Of a stretch of 64,000 nt of DNA, positions 48,350 through 60,283 are shown in pieces. The position numbers and the translations under genes are program-made. The notes below the pieces were generated by a model. That model saw nothing but the letters and a program-made list of their open reading frames with translations. It did no database searches and was not told where the DNA came from. Origin of the DNA: Cercis canadensis. Taxonomy: Eukaryota > Streptophyta > Magnoliopsida > Fabales > Fabaceae. The number at the start of each line of letters is the position of its first letter. Position 1 is the stretch's first letter. Location: assembly GCA_003255065.1 (NCBI GenBank), contig QAOA01006962.1, forward strand, positions 379,069 through 443,068, written 5' to 3'.

Positions 48350-48919
48350 TGTCACAACGTGCCCGAAGGTCGCTACGACGCGGATGACAAACTTAAAGAA
48401 AAAGACTAGTTTTCGAAAGAAAATTTGGAGTCCCCACCAATTGTATTAGGAAAAATAGGGAACAATTGGAAAACCCTTTTTTTAATAAAAAAAAATAACG
48501 ATTTGCAAACCAGAGAGGGTTTGGGAGTTTGTTTATGCATGGAGAAAGTGTTAGGCACCCTACAGCATCCGTCTAAAGACGGTTACCCTAAATTAATTAT
48601 GCAAACATCATTATGGCCAAAATGTGTATTTTATTTACCCAAAATAATAAATATATTACAAGAATATTTGACTAAAATAAAAATAAAGAATTTAAACACG
48701 CAATGCATTAATTTTCTACCGAGACCTAAATCATTTCACCCCTTCATCGCATAAAGCGACGGTCCAGGGTGACGTTACCTTCACCTAGATCAGTTAGAGA
48801 AAGGCATTCCTATAGGACTGACTCGCCCTATCCTCCCATGATAAGTGAAGGGGCATATAGATATTACGCGACACAGGTATTTTTTTCTTACATGTAATGC
48901 AAATGCATAATTTTAAATA

Positions 48920-49456
48920 GAGTAAAACCCCTTTTTGGTCCCTGAAAAATAGATTCGGTGACACTTTGGTCCTTGAAAGATTTTTACCGACACTTTGGTC
49001 CCTGAAAGATTAATCTGTTAGCCATTTTAGTCCGCCACTTATCTCTATTAGTGGGTCTTCACGGAAAACACCACGTGGCATGTTAAGTGCCTATGTGGCT
49101 GTCAAATGTTGAGCTGGCAAGCTGACTAGGCATGGAAGTTGGCTGGTGGCATGGAAGTAACAAATACGATGCCGTTTTGGAGGCCTCCCATTCTTAACAT
49201 AGACGGTGTCATTCTGGTTTGGGAGGAGAAGAACTCCATCGTGCCAAGAACACAGGAAATTCGAAATCCCTCATGGAAGGCTGAAACCCAAATTCCCTCA
49301 AGCACCGAAATCCCCCCAAAATCACCCAGCCATTTATGTATTTCTCTGTGGGTGCCTTAAGATATTTTCCCAAATTGGAACACAAACCCTAACCCCCAAA
49401 TTGGAACATCGTGCCTCAAGCATCCCTTTCCTACGGATTTCCCTAATTTTTTGAAC
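48920..49456 (+). repeat. MULE2 left terminal inverted repeat
   Basis: Pairs with 58275-58758. It carries an extra internal duplication of about 28 bp (CAAATTGGAACACAAACCCT repeated near 49373-49405) absent from the right repeat. The short open frames here are also read from the right repeat and are not supported as genes. Confidence 0.92.
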
Positions 49457-50256
49457 ACAAACCCTAACCCCCAAATCGGTGTTTCCAGAACCCTCTGTCG
49501 CTAAATCTCTTAACCCCCAAATTGGAACCCATGATGTTGTGATATTTACCTTAGTCCCTTCGTTCACAATAGGAGAGAAAGGCGTGAATGGTGTGAAATT
49601 GCATAGGGTCCTTCATCGTCTGCGAGGTGAGGTTTCCCTTTTCTGTGTCAGGTACTTGAAGAATTTAATAAGTGTATGATAGCGTTGTTGTTTATAGCTT
49701 ATGTTGTGATCCAGGGCTGGATAGTGGTTCCCAAAGTTGAAAGTATTTTATTGGTCTATCTTTGTTATGGTGGTCCAGCTGTTGTTCCTTTTGGAAAGTA
49801 GTGGACATGGGGTTTCTTTGTCATGGTTGTTGCGGTGGGACAGGGGTTGTCGACCTTGTGATTTTCTGTGATATTTTGGTGGGTTGCACGATTTCTGTGA
49901 TATTGGTTTGTCTTTGTTATGTGATTTTCTAATATGGCTAATCTCATGTGGTGGTTCCTGGAAATTCGAAAGAAGGTGCAATTGGCATAAAAATAAGATA
50001 ATTCCTGAGCCACTTTTAGAATAAAAACTTTTGTTGCTATGTGAAACAATTCTAGTCAACAGTTTGAAGGAATATTTTTCTTGTACCTAGAGAGAAAAGC
50101 ACCACGCCATCCTTTATAATTTTCTGAAACTGAGTTTAAGATTGTTTAAGTAGCTTCCACTTATTACATTAAGAGCAAGTATTAACATAAAATTTTAAAC
50201 TTACAAATATGATTTAAGGGATGAAAAAAAAAATTCTTTGCTATATTTTTTTATCC

Positions 50257-50694
50257 ACCCAAGTTTAATATATATGGTCATGTTCTAGTGAGTTGTCCAG
50301 TTTGCAATTTGTTTTTGACACTAATGGCCTTTGACCTCTGTTGAATACATTGACTGTCTGTCTATTACAGTAATGGCCTTTGATGAAATCCATTTGTTAC
50401 CCTGTCCAGTGTCCAGGAATAGAATAGTGAATCTTAATAAGACGAAAGTCCAAACAATCAGACACATATGTGTGTACAGTATAGATAAATAAACAAAAAG
50501 CNACCCAAGTTTAATATATATGGTCATGTTCTAGTGAGTTGTCCAATTTGCAATTTGTTTTTGACACTAATGGCCTTTGACCTCTGTTGAATACATTGAC
50601 TGTCTGTCTATTACAGTAATGGCCTTTGGTGAAATCCATTTGTTACCCTGTCCAGTGTCCAGGAATAGAATAGTGAATCTTAATAAGACGAAAG
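50257..50694. repeat. 192-bp duplication around a single N in MULE2
   Basis: 50257-50448 and 50503-50694 are equal in length and nearly identical (two or three differences by eye). A single N at 50502 lies just before the second copy, and 53 unique bases follow the first. It looks like an unmerged assembly overlap, so MULE2's true length may be about 245 bp shorter. Confidence 0.75.
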
Positions 50695-52562
50695 CAAGAG
50701 GAACTTATTCTTATGTATTTATTCTTGTAGGGCTTGATAATATTTTTCCTTATTCTCCACAGTTCCAGTCCTTTTATAGTTTTTGCTTGGTAGAAGCTTG
50801 AAATTTTTGTCCGATATTTGGAAGGTATCTTTTGATGAATACTTGCCCCTTAAAGTTGCTTTGATCACATGTAAAAAATGTAGACACATCTTGTGATATG
50901 TTTGAGCTATCTAAGAATTTCATGTTAAGTTACGTGATCTTTTGTGAATGTGTGTTAGAAAGAACTGATGTTGGTTCTTCTATTTATGACACTGGTTATT
51001 CTTTAACTTAGGGGTTGATCTCATGAGTGGTGATGCAACTTTAATATCTCTGTTAATGCAAAGATTGACATGTTGATGAGTCCATGATGCTGGAAAGATC
51101 ACAGGGGGCTTTTTGAACTCACTGAATCTGCCTACTCCTAAAATTTGCCCAGTAAGTGCAATTAATTATGCAACCAACTTAGCAAAGATAAAATTGGTGT
51201 GGTTAGTTTCTCATTTTCAGAATATGTTCACTATTTTGTTTTGTTGAGTGTTTTGTTGTTTATTAATGACTTAATAATACAGATTCAGTTATGTTGCTTG
51301 GTATATTCTGTTATGTAGTTGTTATGTACTTGATTTGTTGCTTGGAATATTACTGTATCATATGGTTTTTTGTCTTGGTGGCATTTGAATGTCTGTATTT
51401 TGTGTGTAGGGGGTGGAGCGTCCTTATAGCTTGGTTATCTATAGCCCTGGGTGTATAAATTTTGATCAGATAACTTTCACAAGTATATAGGTTTAGGGGT
51501 TGAAATGTAAAAAACTTATGACCACTATCTCACCAAAGTAACCAATATTCTCAATTGACACCAAATAGTTTCTATATAATTTTATCTTATACAATAGCAC
51601 ATAGTTCAATGATTGTATAATACTGTTTAACACTATCAATAAATTGACATTATGGTTGGTATCTTTTTGGATAATTATTATTTTTTTATTCTTTTATTCC
51701 TTAGTGTGTATGTTTTACTGAACTTTTGAGCTTTAAATATGGTTGGACAAGTTTTATATATTTGTCAAAGAGTTCTAGAAAGTTACTCTTTAGCCCTTGG
51801 GTGTGTGTTATCTAAACTTGGGTTTATTTAATATTTCCTTGTTTTCTTTGAATGTTTGTTAAGCCTAACAATTATCAGTTATGTGTGATTCTGTATATAA
51901 ACTGACTGGCCATTTTTTTTTTCTTGCAATAACTTGTGTGCATAAGTTTAGAAATATGAAGTTTTTGATACTAATCAAAGTTATCAATTTGTTATCTTTA
52001 GAGCACCCATCTTAATTAATGTTCTGAAGGAGTTATGTTTACATATTCCCAAGTGTTTTCGTGAAACTGACTTCTTTCCTGCTGACGTAGCAGATCAATG
52101 TCACAATATACCATTAGGATATAAGTTGGAAAAGTGCAGCTCTCGTTCCAGTGACTGTTTCAGTTGAAAGTGAAGGTCAAACTAGTGCAATGTGGTATAC
52201 ATTGGATAGCCCATCAGGGTAGGTAATACCTGCTTTTAGAAGTATTTTGTTTGTTTGTTAGTAGTACTTCTTATGCCTTACAAATAACAAATGGGTTGGC
52301 CTTAATCCAACAACTTTAGTAATATTATTGACTTAGAAACCCATTTTTTAAAGATTTTAGTAATAACATATTTATTGGTTCAGTGATTTGTTGTTTATTA
52401 TTGCTTTAGTTTTATTATTGACTTAATCCAACAGCTTCATTTTTATTGCTTGGAACACTGTGTTGAACACTCTATTATGTACTTGATTTGTTGCTCGCTA
52501 TATTATTGCACCATATGTTGGCTGTTTGTCATCACCAGTTTTTATTGTTTGAAGCTTGAAGA

Positions 52563-55500
52563 ATGGACCGTTATGTAACCCTCATCATGCACCATGGTGG
52601 GAAGTTTGTGTGTGAACCGACGCTTGCATATGTGGACGGGGAGGAAGATGCATGGGACTGGGTTGATATTGACAAGGTTGCTATTCCAACTGTTACACAG
52701 TTGTTTTGTGAGCATGGGTACGTTGCTTATGAAAACTGTTACTAGTTAGTGCCTGGTCTAAGCCTAGAGGATGGGCTAAGGCCCCTTAAGGGTGACATGG
52801 ATGTTATAGAACTGTTTGGTGCACATTTGGCGGTTGATGAGATTGAGTTCTACTTTGAGCACCCAGTCATTGAAGATCCTGAGTTGGTGGAGCCTATCCT
52901 TATTCTGCCATACCATATAGAAGCTAACGATGAGTATGAAGGTATTGAGAACAATAATAGAGAGGGTGAGACACAAGGGCAGAATGTGTGTCACGAGTCA
53001 GTGAATGCAAACAACGACGGTGATGAGCATATCCAACACACTGATGATGACCAGGAATATCTCTCTTACCTAAGAAGGGGTGCGAGGCAGGAAGAGCTAT
53101 ACAACAGAGGTGATGAAGTACATGTGCAACATCCTAGCGATGAATACATCAATGTTGACCATGATGAAGACGGTAGAGGAGAACAAGAAAATCCCAGTGA
53201 CAGTGGCTCAAGTGAATTAGGTTCTAGTGATTCAAGTGGCTCAGAAGATGAAGATGGCTGCCATGATGCCAAAAGTAGCCCAAGAAGTTCACCACCAATC
53301 CTTGGGAGCACATATATGGAATACACACAAGCAGCCGCTGAGTATCAGAATAAGATGTCCGTTCCTGGGGGGGAAACAAGTGCTAATCCTAGTCAGACAA
53401 GAAGAAGAGGTGGTAAGCAGAAAAAGAACTACCCATCGGAGACATATATAAATCCATTTGAGGGGCAAGGATATGAGACAGAGGATGTGCACACCCTGGA
53501 CAGCTCTGGACCAGAGGATGGTGGCTGTGAAAGAGGTGAAGTATTCCCACAATATAATCCACAAGCATAATTCGGGGCTGTGAACCTAGAGCTTGGGATG
53601 GAATTTCCATCCATAAGTGCATTCAAGGAAGTAGTCAAAGACTACAACATTCATCTAGGCAGGCCTATAAGTTGGGTCAAAAATGATAAGGAGAGGGCTT
53701 GGACTGTATGCATAAATGGCTGTGAATGGGAGATTTTCTGCTCCTTCAGTAATGCAACACACAGCTTCCAAGTCAAGACCTTCATGAACACACACACCTG
53801 TAGCAGGAAGATATCAAACAGGCAAGCTAATTCTAAATGGGTGGCACAAAAGCTTGTAGAAGAAGTCAGAGGATTTCCGTCCATGGAGGGTATTGATGCG
53901 TTGAGGTTGGTTAAACGAAAATACAATGTCAATGTAAATGAGAGGACAATCTTCAAGCATTGAAAAAGGCAATAAAAGTGGTTGAAAGAACATAGAGAGA
54001 ACAATATGCAGCGTTGTGGGACTATTGTGGTGAGCTAAAAAGAGTAGACCCCAGAGGAACTGTGCAGCTCGCTGTGGATAGACCACATGGTGCTTTGACA
54101 CCAAACTTTGCCAGACTATACATTTGTCTAGATGCTTGCAAAGCAGGATTCATGGCTGCCTGCAGACCTCTGATTGGACTCGATGGGTGCTTCCTGAAAA
54201 GGTACTATGGTGGGATCTTATTGGCTGCAGTTGCTCAAGATGGGAACAACTCTTTCTACCCGATTGCATATGCCGTTGTCGATCTTGAGACCAAGGACAC
54301 CTGGAGATGGTTTCTGACAAGATTGATTAAAGACATAGGAGATCCTAGAGAACACAGCTGGAATTTCATTTCTGATCAGCAGAAAGTAAACTCTTACCAC
54401 TACCTGTGATGTTACACTCCATTATAAGTTGTAATGCTTTAGGGGCTAACACATTTTTCCTGTTTTCCTGTAAAGGGTTTGGAACCTGCACTGGCCGACA
54501 GCTCCTCATAGGTCATGTGTGATGCACATTTGGAAGAATTTCTGTAAGACCTGGAAGAGCAAGGAACTTAGAGCTCAGGTGTTTTTAGTAGTAAAGTCAA
54601 CTACGATGGGGGAATTTGACAGACATATGGCTCATATCAGAGCGATTGACCAACATGTCTATGACTGGTTAATGAAAAATGCTCCAGCTAGATGGGTCAA
54701 AGGATCATTTAGCACCTATAGTAAGAATCAAGCCATTACCAATAACATGTGCAAGCAATTCAACAAGGAAATACGAACATTCAGATGTAAGCCAATCCTG
54801 ACTATGCTAAAAGAAATATGGTGTTATATTATGAGGAAGAGGTCATATATGCTTCTGAAGATTTGAAAGTACAAGAATTAGCATGTACCAATAGGGATCT
54901 CATTTCTTGATACCAAGAAGAGGAGAAGTTCGGATTGGTGTCCTCTATCGGCCGGAGATCCTGCCGGGCACAAGTATGAGGTTAGTTGAGGGCCAACTGA
55001 CAAAGTGGTTGTCAATTTGTCAACTAGGACCTGCTCCTGTAGGGTTTAGGATTTGACTAGTATACCCTGTAGACATGCTTGTGCCACATTCGCATCAAAC
55101 AATGAAGACCCAGACACAGGTGTTAATGCTTGGTACCTAACCAACATTTGGTTGAAGGCTTACGAGCCTTTTATAGAACCATTGGTAGGGCAAGATTATT
55201 GGCAGAGAACATACCACGGTGATATTAATCCTCCTCCTTTCAAGAGACCAGTTGGTAGGCCAAAAAAGAATTGAAGTAAGGTGAATGATGTTCCACATGA
55301 TTTTAGCCGGATGAAGAGAAAATACAGGGCCATTAAATGCTCCAAATGTGGTGGCACCGAACACAACACGAGGACTTGCAAGGGAGTGGAACCACGGAAG
55401 CGCCAAAAGAAGACCAAGGGGCCAACCGACCAACCTGCTGCCGAGGAACAGACCCTAGTGACCCAACCTGTTGATTCACAAGCCCCACCCCCCGACCCAG

Positions 55501-55817
55501 ATTCTCAAGCTGAAGGACTACACCCTAAGAAGAAGACACCCCAAGAGAAGAAAAAGGTACAGCAAGTATGGTTATTTCATTTACTTCCCTAACAAGATTA
55601 GTTGTATATAATATTGTTTTATATAAAAAAAAACTTTCACTTAACTTGTGTCTATTCATAGGGATCAAGACGACATAGCAACACCACAGGCAATGAGGAG
55701 ATTGTAACTACAAATACCATCCAAGCAGCAACCACCGCTACTAGACAGAGATTCTCAGCATACCTTTCAACTGAACACTCCAGGAAAGGGAAAGAGAAAT
55801 TGTTGTCAGATGTGTGA
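52563..55817 (+). pseudogene. mudrA-type transposase of MULE2 (degenerate)
   Basis: Starts MDRYVTLIMHHGGKFVCEPT, followed by the PB1-like LEDGLRPLKGDMDV, a long acidic linker, the MuDR DNA-binding domain (LELGMEFPSISAFKEVVKDY to TFMNTHTC), the catalytic core (LIGLDGCFLKRYYGG, DGNNSFYPIAYAVVDLE, FISDQQK, HRSCVMHIWKNF), a SWIM finger (CSCRV to IPCRHACATF), a GRPKKN basic patch and a zinc knuckle (CSKCGGTEHNTRTC). Introns: 54388-54476 and one before 55663. Lesions: TAG at 52743, TAA at 53568, a 1-base loss near 53958, TAG near 53990, a frameshift near 54500 and several later stops. In NNMCKQFNKEI a Lys stands where MULE transposases usually have the third catalytic Glu. Inactive. Confidence 0.92.
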
Positions 55818-56704
55818 CTGTTGCTACAAACTGTGTTGCTTGAATTTTTTGTGCGTATGTAATTAGGTTCACATGTTGTTGTTAAAGGAAATTAACCTAT
55901 TTTGTAGAAATGAATGTAAAATAACCAAATATCTGTTTTAGGGACCGTTATTTCACTTACTGACATATGTTGGCTGCTAATTGGCCCTCGCCTAATTATA
56001 TGACAATGCAACTTATTTGCTGATGTTGCCCAGTGGCGTTCTTGTTGAAATGTTCATATAGACATTACTTTAGTAGCTGCACCACAATGTCTTGAAACAG
56101 TATTCTGGATTTTACTATCTGTACAGGAGTTGATATTGAAATGTAAGCCCATGGTAAATGCTAATGGGTAGGCTTATATTTCCCTTCCACTGCCTTCATA
56201 TTTATGTTTATTCTTGTTATATTTTTACTGGTTTGAAGGAGTTGGTTAGGTGTCAAGCAACCAACTCAAAAACAAATATAGAATATTTTGATTAGATTAT
56301 TTGATTATTTGATCATAAAAATTAATGTTCTTTACTAGTTTGGGAAGACTGTTTGGTGGTTTAATTATTTTGATCAGATTCTTATATTGGAAAATGCACA
56401 GGTCATGAGGAATTTTTTTGGAATTCTTGGTTGATATGTTGTTTTCATATAATCCAATGGGCATGCCTTATTTTGCTGGTTGAAATCTTGGTCTCTAGTG
56501 TAATTTTCCAAGTCAACTCTTTCCACAAAAAAAACACAATCCATAGTTTCTCATTTAAATAACAAATTGTGTATTTTTTGCAACAATACGGTAAAGCGAT
56601 TGATGCACAACCTGTTTGAAATATACAAAATGGTAAGCAACATCTACATTCTAGAAAGTTTATCAACTCAGTAGGAGATAATACATTACAACTGATGTTA
56701 AGCT

Positions 56705-57347
56705 TTATTTTACAAATAACACAATCCACACAAAAACAACCAACAAACCACATGTTATTTTTAGTTTCCTATTTTCACTTTCAAGATGCTTAATTGTGTT
56801 CTGCATCTTTAGCACCTTTTTCTCATTTGTTGTGTAGGACTTAGGGGTTCTTGTAACCACCCCTTCAAAGTTCTCGACCCATTGAACGAATCCACAACAT
56901 AAGTCTTGATTCTACATGTAAAGATGTTGACCATGAGTTAAAATAAGAAATTCGCCACTAGAAACGACAAGCCTTTTAAATTGAGTAAATATGTAATCCA
57001 GTATAACTTTCCCCTCAAACCTTGTAATGTAGACAACGCCAAAATGGGCGATTTGGGTTCTCTTTCGTCTTCGAAATCAGCATTATCACCATTTGATTAA
57101 AGCCGCATAGATAAGGCCTAGTATGGTCAGATATAGCATATGTACCGCCTTTTATGCTTGACCTACTAGAGCTACCTTCATGGATATGCTGTCCATGGAT
57201 TGCCGGAGTGAATGACTCATCATCAACCATCACATAACGTCGTTTAGGGACTCCTTCGTCCTCAACGATCATTTCATCAAAACCTTTGACAACCAACCAA
57301 AACAAACAAAACCTGTTAAACATATATGCTTCACCTATTATTTCCAT
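56705..57347 (-). CDS. Small GRF zinc-finger protein inside MULE2 (At4g04775-like)
   Basis: Two exons joined by a GT-AG intron (57020-56912) in frame: up to 57021, then 56911-56705. The ATG at 57272 gives 152 residues; the frame is open back to an ATG at 57347 (177 residues), but a TTGTCAAAG acceptor-like site upstream favours the later start. The protein has a GRF-type finger (LCGFNQMVIMLISKTKENPN, then FWRCLHYK, then LCCGFVQWVENF), a predicted coiled coil (NEKKVLKMQNTIKHLESENR) and a C-terminal membrane helix (CGLLVVFVWIVLFV). This is the layout of small plant proteins such as At4g04775. One ligand seems lost: the family's CxCG is YLCG here. Function is unknown; GRF fingers can bind single-stranded nucleic acid. 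It converges on the transposase and is the only undamaged frame in MULE2. Confidence 0.72.
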
Positions 57348-58274
57348 GCAAAATGTAAAAAATTCCTATCGGCATATATTGCATGCCTAATTTAATTTTA
57401 AATGGTATATATAATTAAAAATGTCTAAGAAATCCAGTGAAGCAATAGAGAATCTCATATTTCACTTTTTATGCATTAACTAATTATTACTTAGCAACCA
57501 CTACACCGTAGTTGTTCAACAAATAAATTGTAATTTTGCACTCAATTCTTATATTTGACCTCATGTTATTTTGCTAAAACATAGTAATGGATAATTTAAA
57601 AACAACAGAGTTCATCATGTAGAACCTATAACAAATGTATAATTCAAAGCTGTAAAAGTGGAGGCAGTATTTTAGTGGGAAGAGAGACGGTATAAAGAAA
57701 GTCCTCATCATGCTGTCATTCTGTACATGAATTCAAAAACAGAAAGCAACTTAGAACTCAAAAACAATATATTCAGCTCAATCAAAACATAGGGAATAAC
57801 TCATCCAACTACAAAAAAAAATCTGGGAATTTTATGGCTTTCTTGCACAACCATTGCATTACAAGGAATCAACCCAAAACCATTACAACTCCTTAAACCC
57901 AAAACCATTACACTCCTTAAACCCACAACCATTACAACTGCTTCAATTACGGAACTGCCAGGTTCAAGTCAAGATCCACATTCTGAAACCCATTTCTTTT
58001 TCACCCCTTGTTTGGTAAAGCTTCATGCTTCAAAAGGCAATGAAGACAAATAATATTAATTTACAAAAGCTAATGAGATTCATATCGTGTAGAGTAATAG
58101 TGATTTATTTGTAGTTTATCTGCTCGTATTATTGGAAAAAATTAACTTGAACTAATTTCTGATATTAATTGGTAAATGCAATTGAAGAAAAATTGGCTTC
58201 ATCTTGCATTGAAATTTATACAGCATACCAATTCTTCTACCACACACACAAAAGATGACAAGAACCCACAAACT

Positions 58275-58758
58275 TGTTCGAAAAATTGGAGAAATCCGCA
58301 AGAAAGGGATGCTTGAACAGTGACGGTTCCAATTTGGGAAAATATCTTAAGGCACCCACCGAGAAATGCATAAATGGCTGGGTGATTTTGGGGGGATTTC
58401 GGTGCTTGAGGGAAATCGGGTTTTAGCCTTCCATGAGGGATTTCAAATTTCCTGTGTTCTTGGCACGATAGAGTTCTTCTCCTCCCAAACCAGAACGACG
58501 CCCTTTATGTTAAGAATGGGAGGCCTCCAAAACGGCGTCGTATTTGTTACTTCCATGTCACCAGCCAACTTCCATGCCTAGTCAGCTTGCCAGCTCAGCA
58601 TTTGATGGCCACATAGGCACTTAACGTGCCACATGGTGTTTTCCGTGAAGACTCATTAACAGAGATAAGCAGCGGACTAAAATGGCTAATAGATTGATCT
58701 TTCAGGGACCAAAGTGTCACCAAACCTATCTTTCAGGGACCAAAAAGGGGTTTTACTC
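58275..58758 (-). repeat. MULE2 right terminal inverted repeat
   Basis: Reverse complement of 48920-49456, with mismatches and the ~28-bp difference described there. More diverged than the MULE1 repeats, so MULE2 is older. Confidence 0.92.
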
Positions 58759-59199
58759 TTTTAAATATTACAAAACTTGTCTCAAAATCTAAGTTCTGAG
58801 ACGTATTAATTTACATCAAAAAATAAAATAAAATAAAAAGATAAATACAACAACATTCTTACTCCAAGCTTGCAGCTAGGTATCTTCCGATTGGGCTTTC
58901 CGATTTGCTCACACTTGTAACTACCATGAGTTGTATCCAAGGATGCTCATGAATACATCATAACATAGGTTAGGTAAGATTTAAAAGAAACCTACCTAAG
59001 TGACCTACACCTTTAATCTCCACATACTTCAAAGGAAATAATTCAAAACCATCCACAAATGCACATTCGAATCCTAAATACCCCATAGAATAGTGCACAC
59101 AATGCATGAGAACTATCCTAGTGAATGGCTTCCAAAACAATTTAAAACGGGTAAGCAATAAACCCTGAACGAAACCTTAAACAATTGACAAGAAATGCA

Positions 59200-59720
59200 A
59201 AAATTATGAAAATTTCACTAAATGAAGATAGACATCTTATGGTTCCAAAGAAACAAGAAACACTTAAATTGAGGCTCTAAAGCTCTAGAAGGAATAAAAA
59301 AACCGCCTGCTATCAGAGAAAATCAACTAAACTGATAAAGCAAAAACAACAGCCAACTTTAAATGCGAACTGGAGGCAAAGTAGACATGAAAAAAATCTG
59401 AAAAATACACAAAATGAAGACATGTGTCTCTTGGTTCTAATGAGACTAATATCACTTAATTTTAAGCTCTGAAGCTCCAGAAATAAATCAAACATTGAGT
59501 GCTGCCAGAGAAAACAACATGTCTGACAACTCAGAAAAACAGACAAATTTCCATGCTAACTGGGAGCAAAATAAATATGAAAAAAATCTAAAAAATTTAC
59601 ACGTTGAAGACATGCATCTTACGGTTGTAATGAGACTAACATCACTAAATTCTGAGCTCTGAAGCTCCAGAAATAAATCAAACATTGCTTACTACCAGAT
59701 CTGTCTGACAGATCCGAAAA
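59200..59720. repeat. Tandem array inside the LTR, ~190-bp period, three units
   Basis: Units share GAAGACATG, then CTGAAGCTCCAGAAATAAAT and CAAACATTG. Marker positions are near 59225, 59418 and 59606. Minus-strand frames of similar sequence (MFDLFLELQS) come from the repeat and are not evidence of a gene. The unit nearest the left end is the most diverged. The remaining LTR DNA (58768-59200, 59720-61418) has no gene; its CT-rich part near 60730-60960 may be the LTR transcript start region. Confidence 0.8.
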
Positions 59721-60211
59721 TAGCTAAAACAAGTGCCTTTGATGCATCTATTCAACCAAGCTCATACCAAATGCATTAAATCATATTAATATAAAAGAAC
59801 AGCATGAACACAATTGCTTTGCCTAATTTACAATGCATATCATGAAGAGGCATAATAAAGGCAAGCTTCATGGGCAATTACTATTTCCTCAAAAAAGAAA
59901 AAAAATCGAAAGCAAGAAATCACCATGACTAGAGGGATGAAAACTATATCTAAACACATTTATCTCAGTAGTATAGAGCAACAAAAAAACATAGAGACCA
60001 ATATATCTTAGGCACAAACCCCTAATTATCCTCAAAACAAGCCTAAAAATGCGCTAAAACATATAATGCAAGTCAACTAAAACAGCTGAGAGAAATACAC
60101 TAAAACAGAGCTTAAACGAGCATGCAAATGGACCCAAAACCAACAATTAATCAAGGGCAGGGCAGTGGCAAAAATCAAACTAGAAACAGCAATAAGATAC
60201 CACAGAACAGT

Positions 60212-60214
<3 letters not shown>

Positions 60215-60282
<68 letters not shown>
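60215..60282. repeat. Poly-A tract (68 A)
   Basis: An uninterrupted A-run inside the LTR. Its exact length is unreliable in assemblies. Confidence 0.95.

Positions 60283-60283
<1 letters not shown>

Larger units (their letters stand above)
48920..58758 (+). mobile_element. MULE2: Mutator-like element, 9,839 bp, transposase pseudogene plus GRF gene
   Basis: A perfect 9-bp target duplication TTTTAAATA lies at 48911-48919 and 58759-58767. The terminal inverted repeats are about 500 bp and start GAGTAAAACCCCTTTTTGGT on both strands. It carries a mudrA-type transposase (52563-55817, +) and a GRF zinc-finger gene (56705-57347, -) that converge. 49457-52562 is leader and intron-like DNA containing an N-flanked duplication at 50257-50694. 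55818-56704 and 57348-58274 are non-coding AT-rich DNA. Confidence 0.95.

Noticed and set aside
49139..49567. Open frames of 66-82 codons on both strands in the MULE2 left terminus
   Set aside because: They lie in the inverted repeat, lack known motifs and are not maintained between the two repeat copies.
59313..59685. Two similar minus-strand frames starting MFDLFLELQS
   Set aside because: They are copies of the same 190-bp tandem unit in an LTR. The similarity comes from the repeat, not from a gene family.
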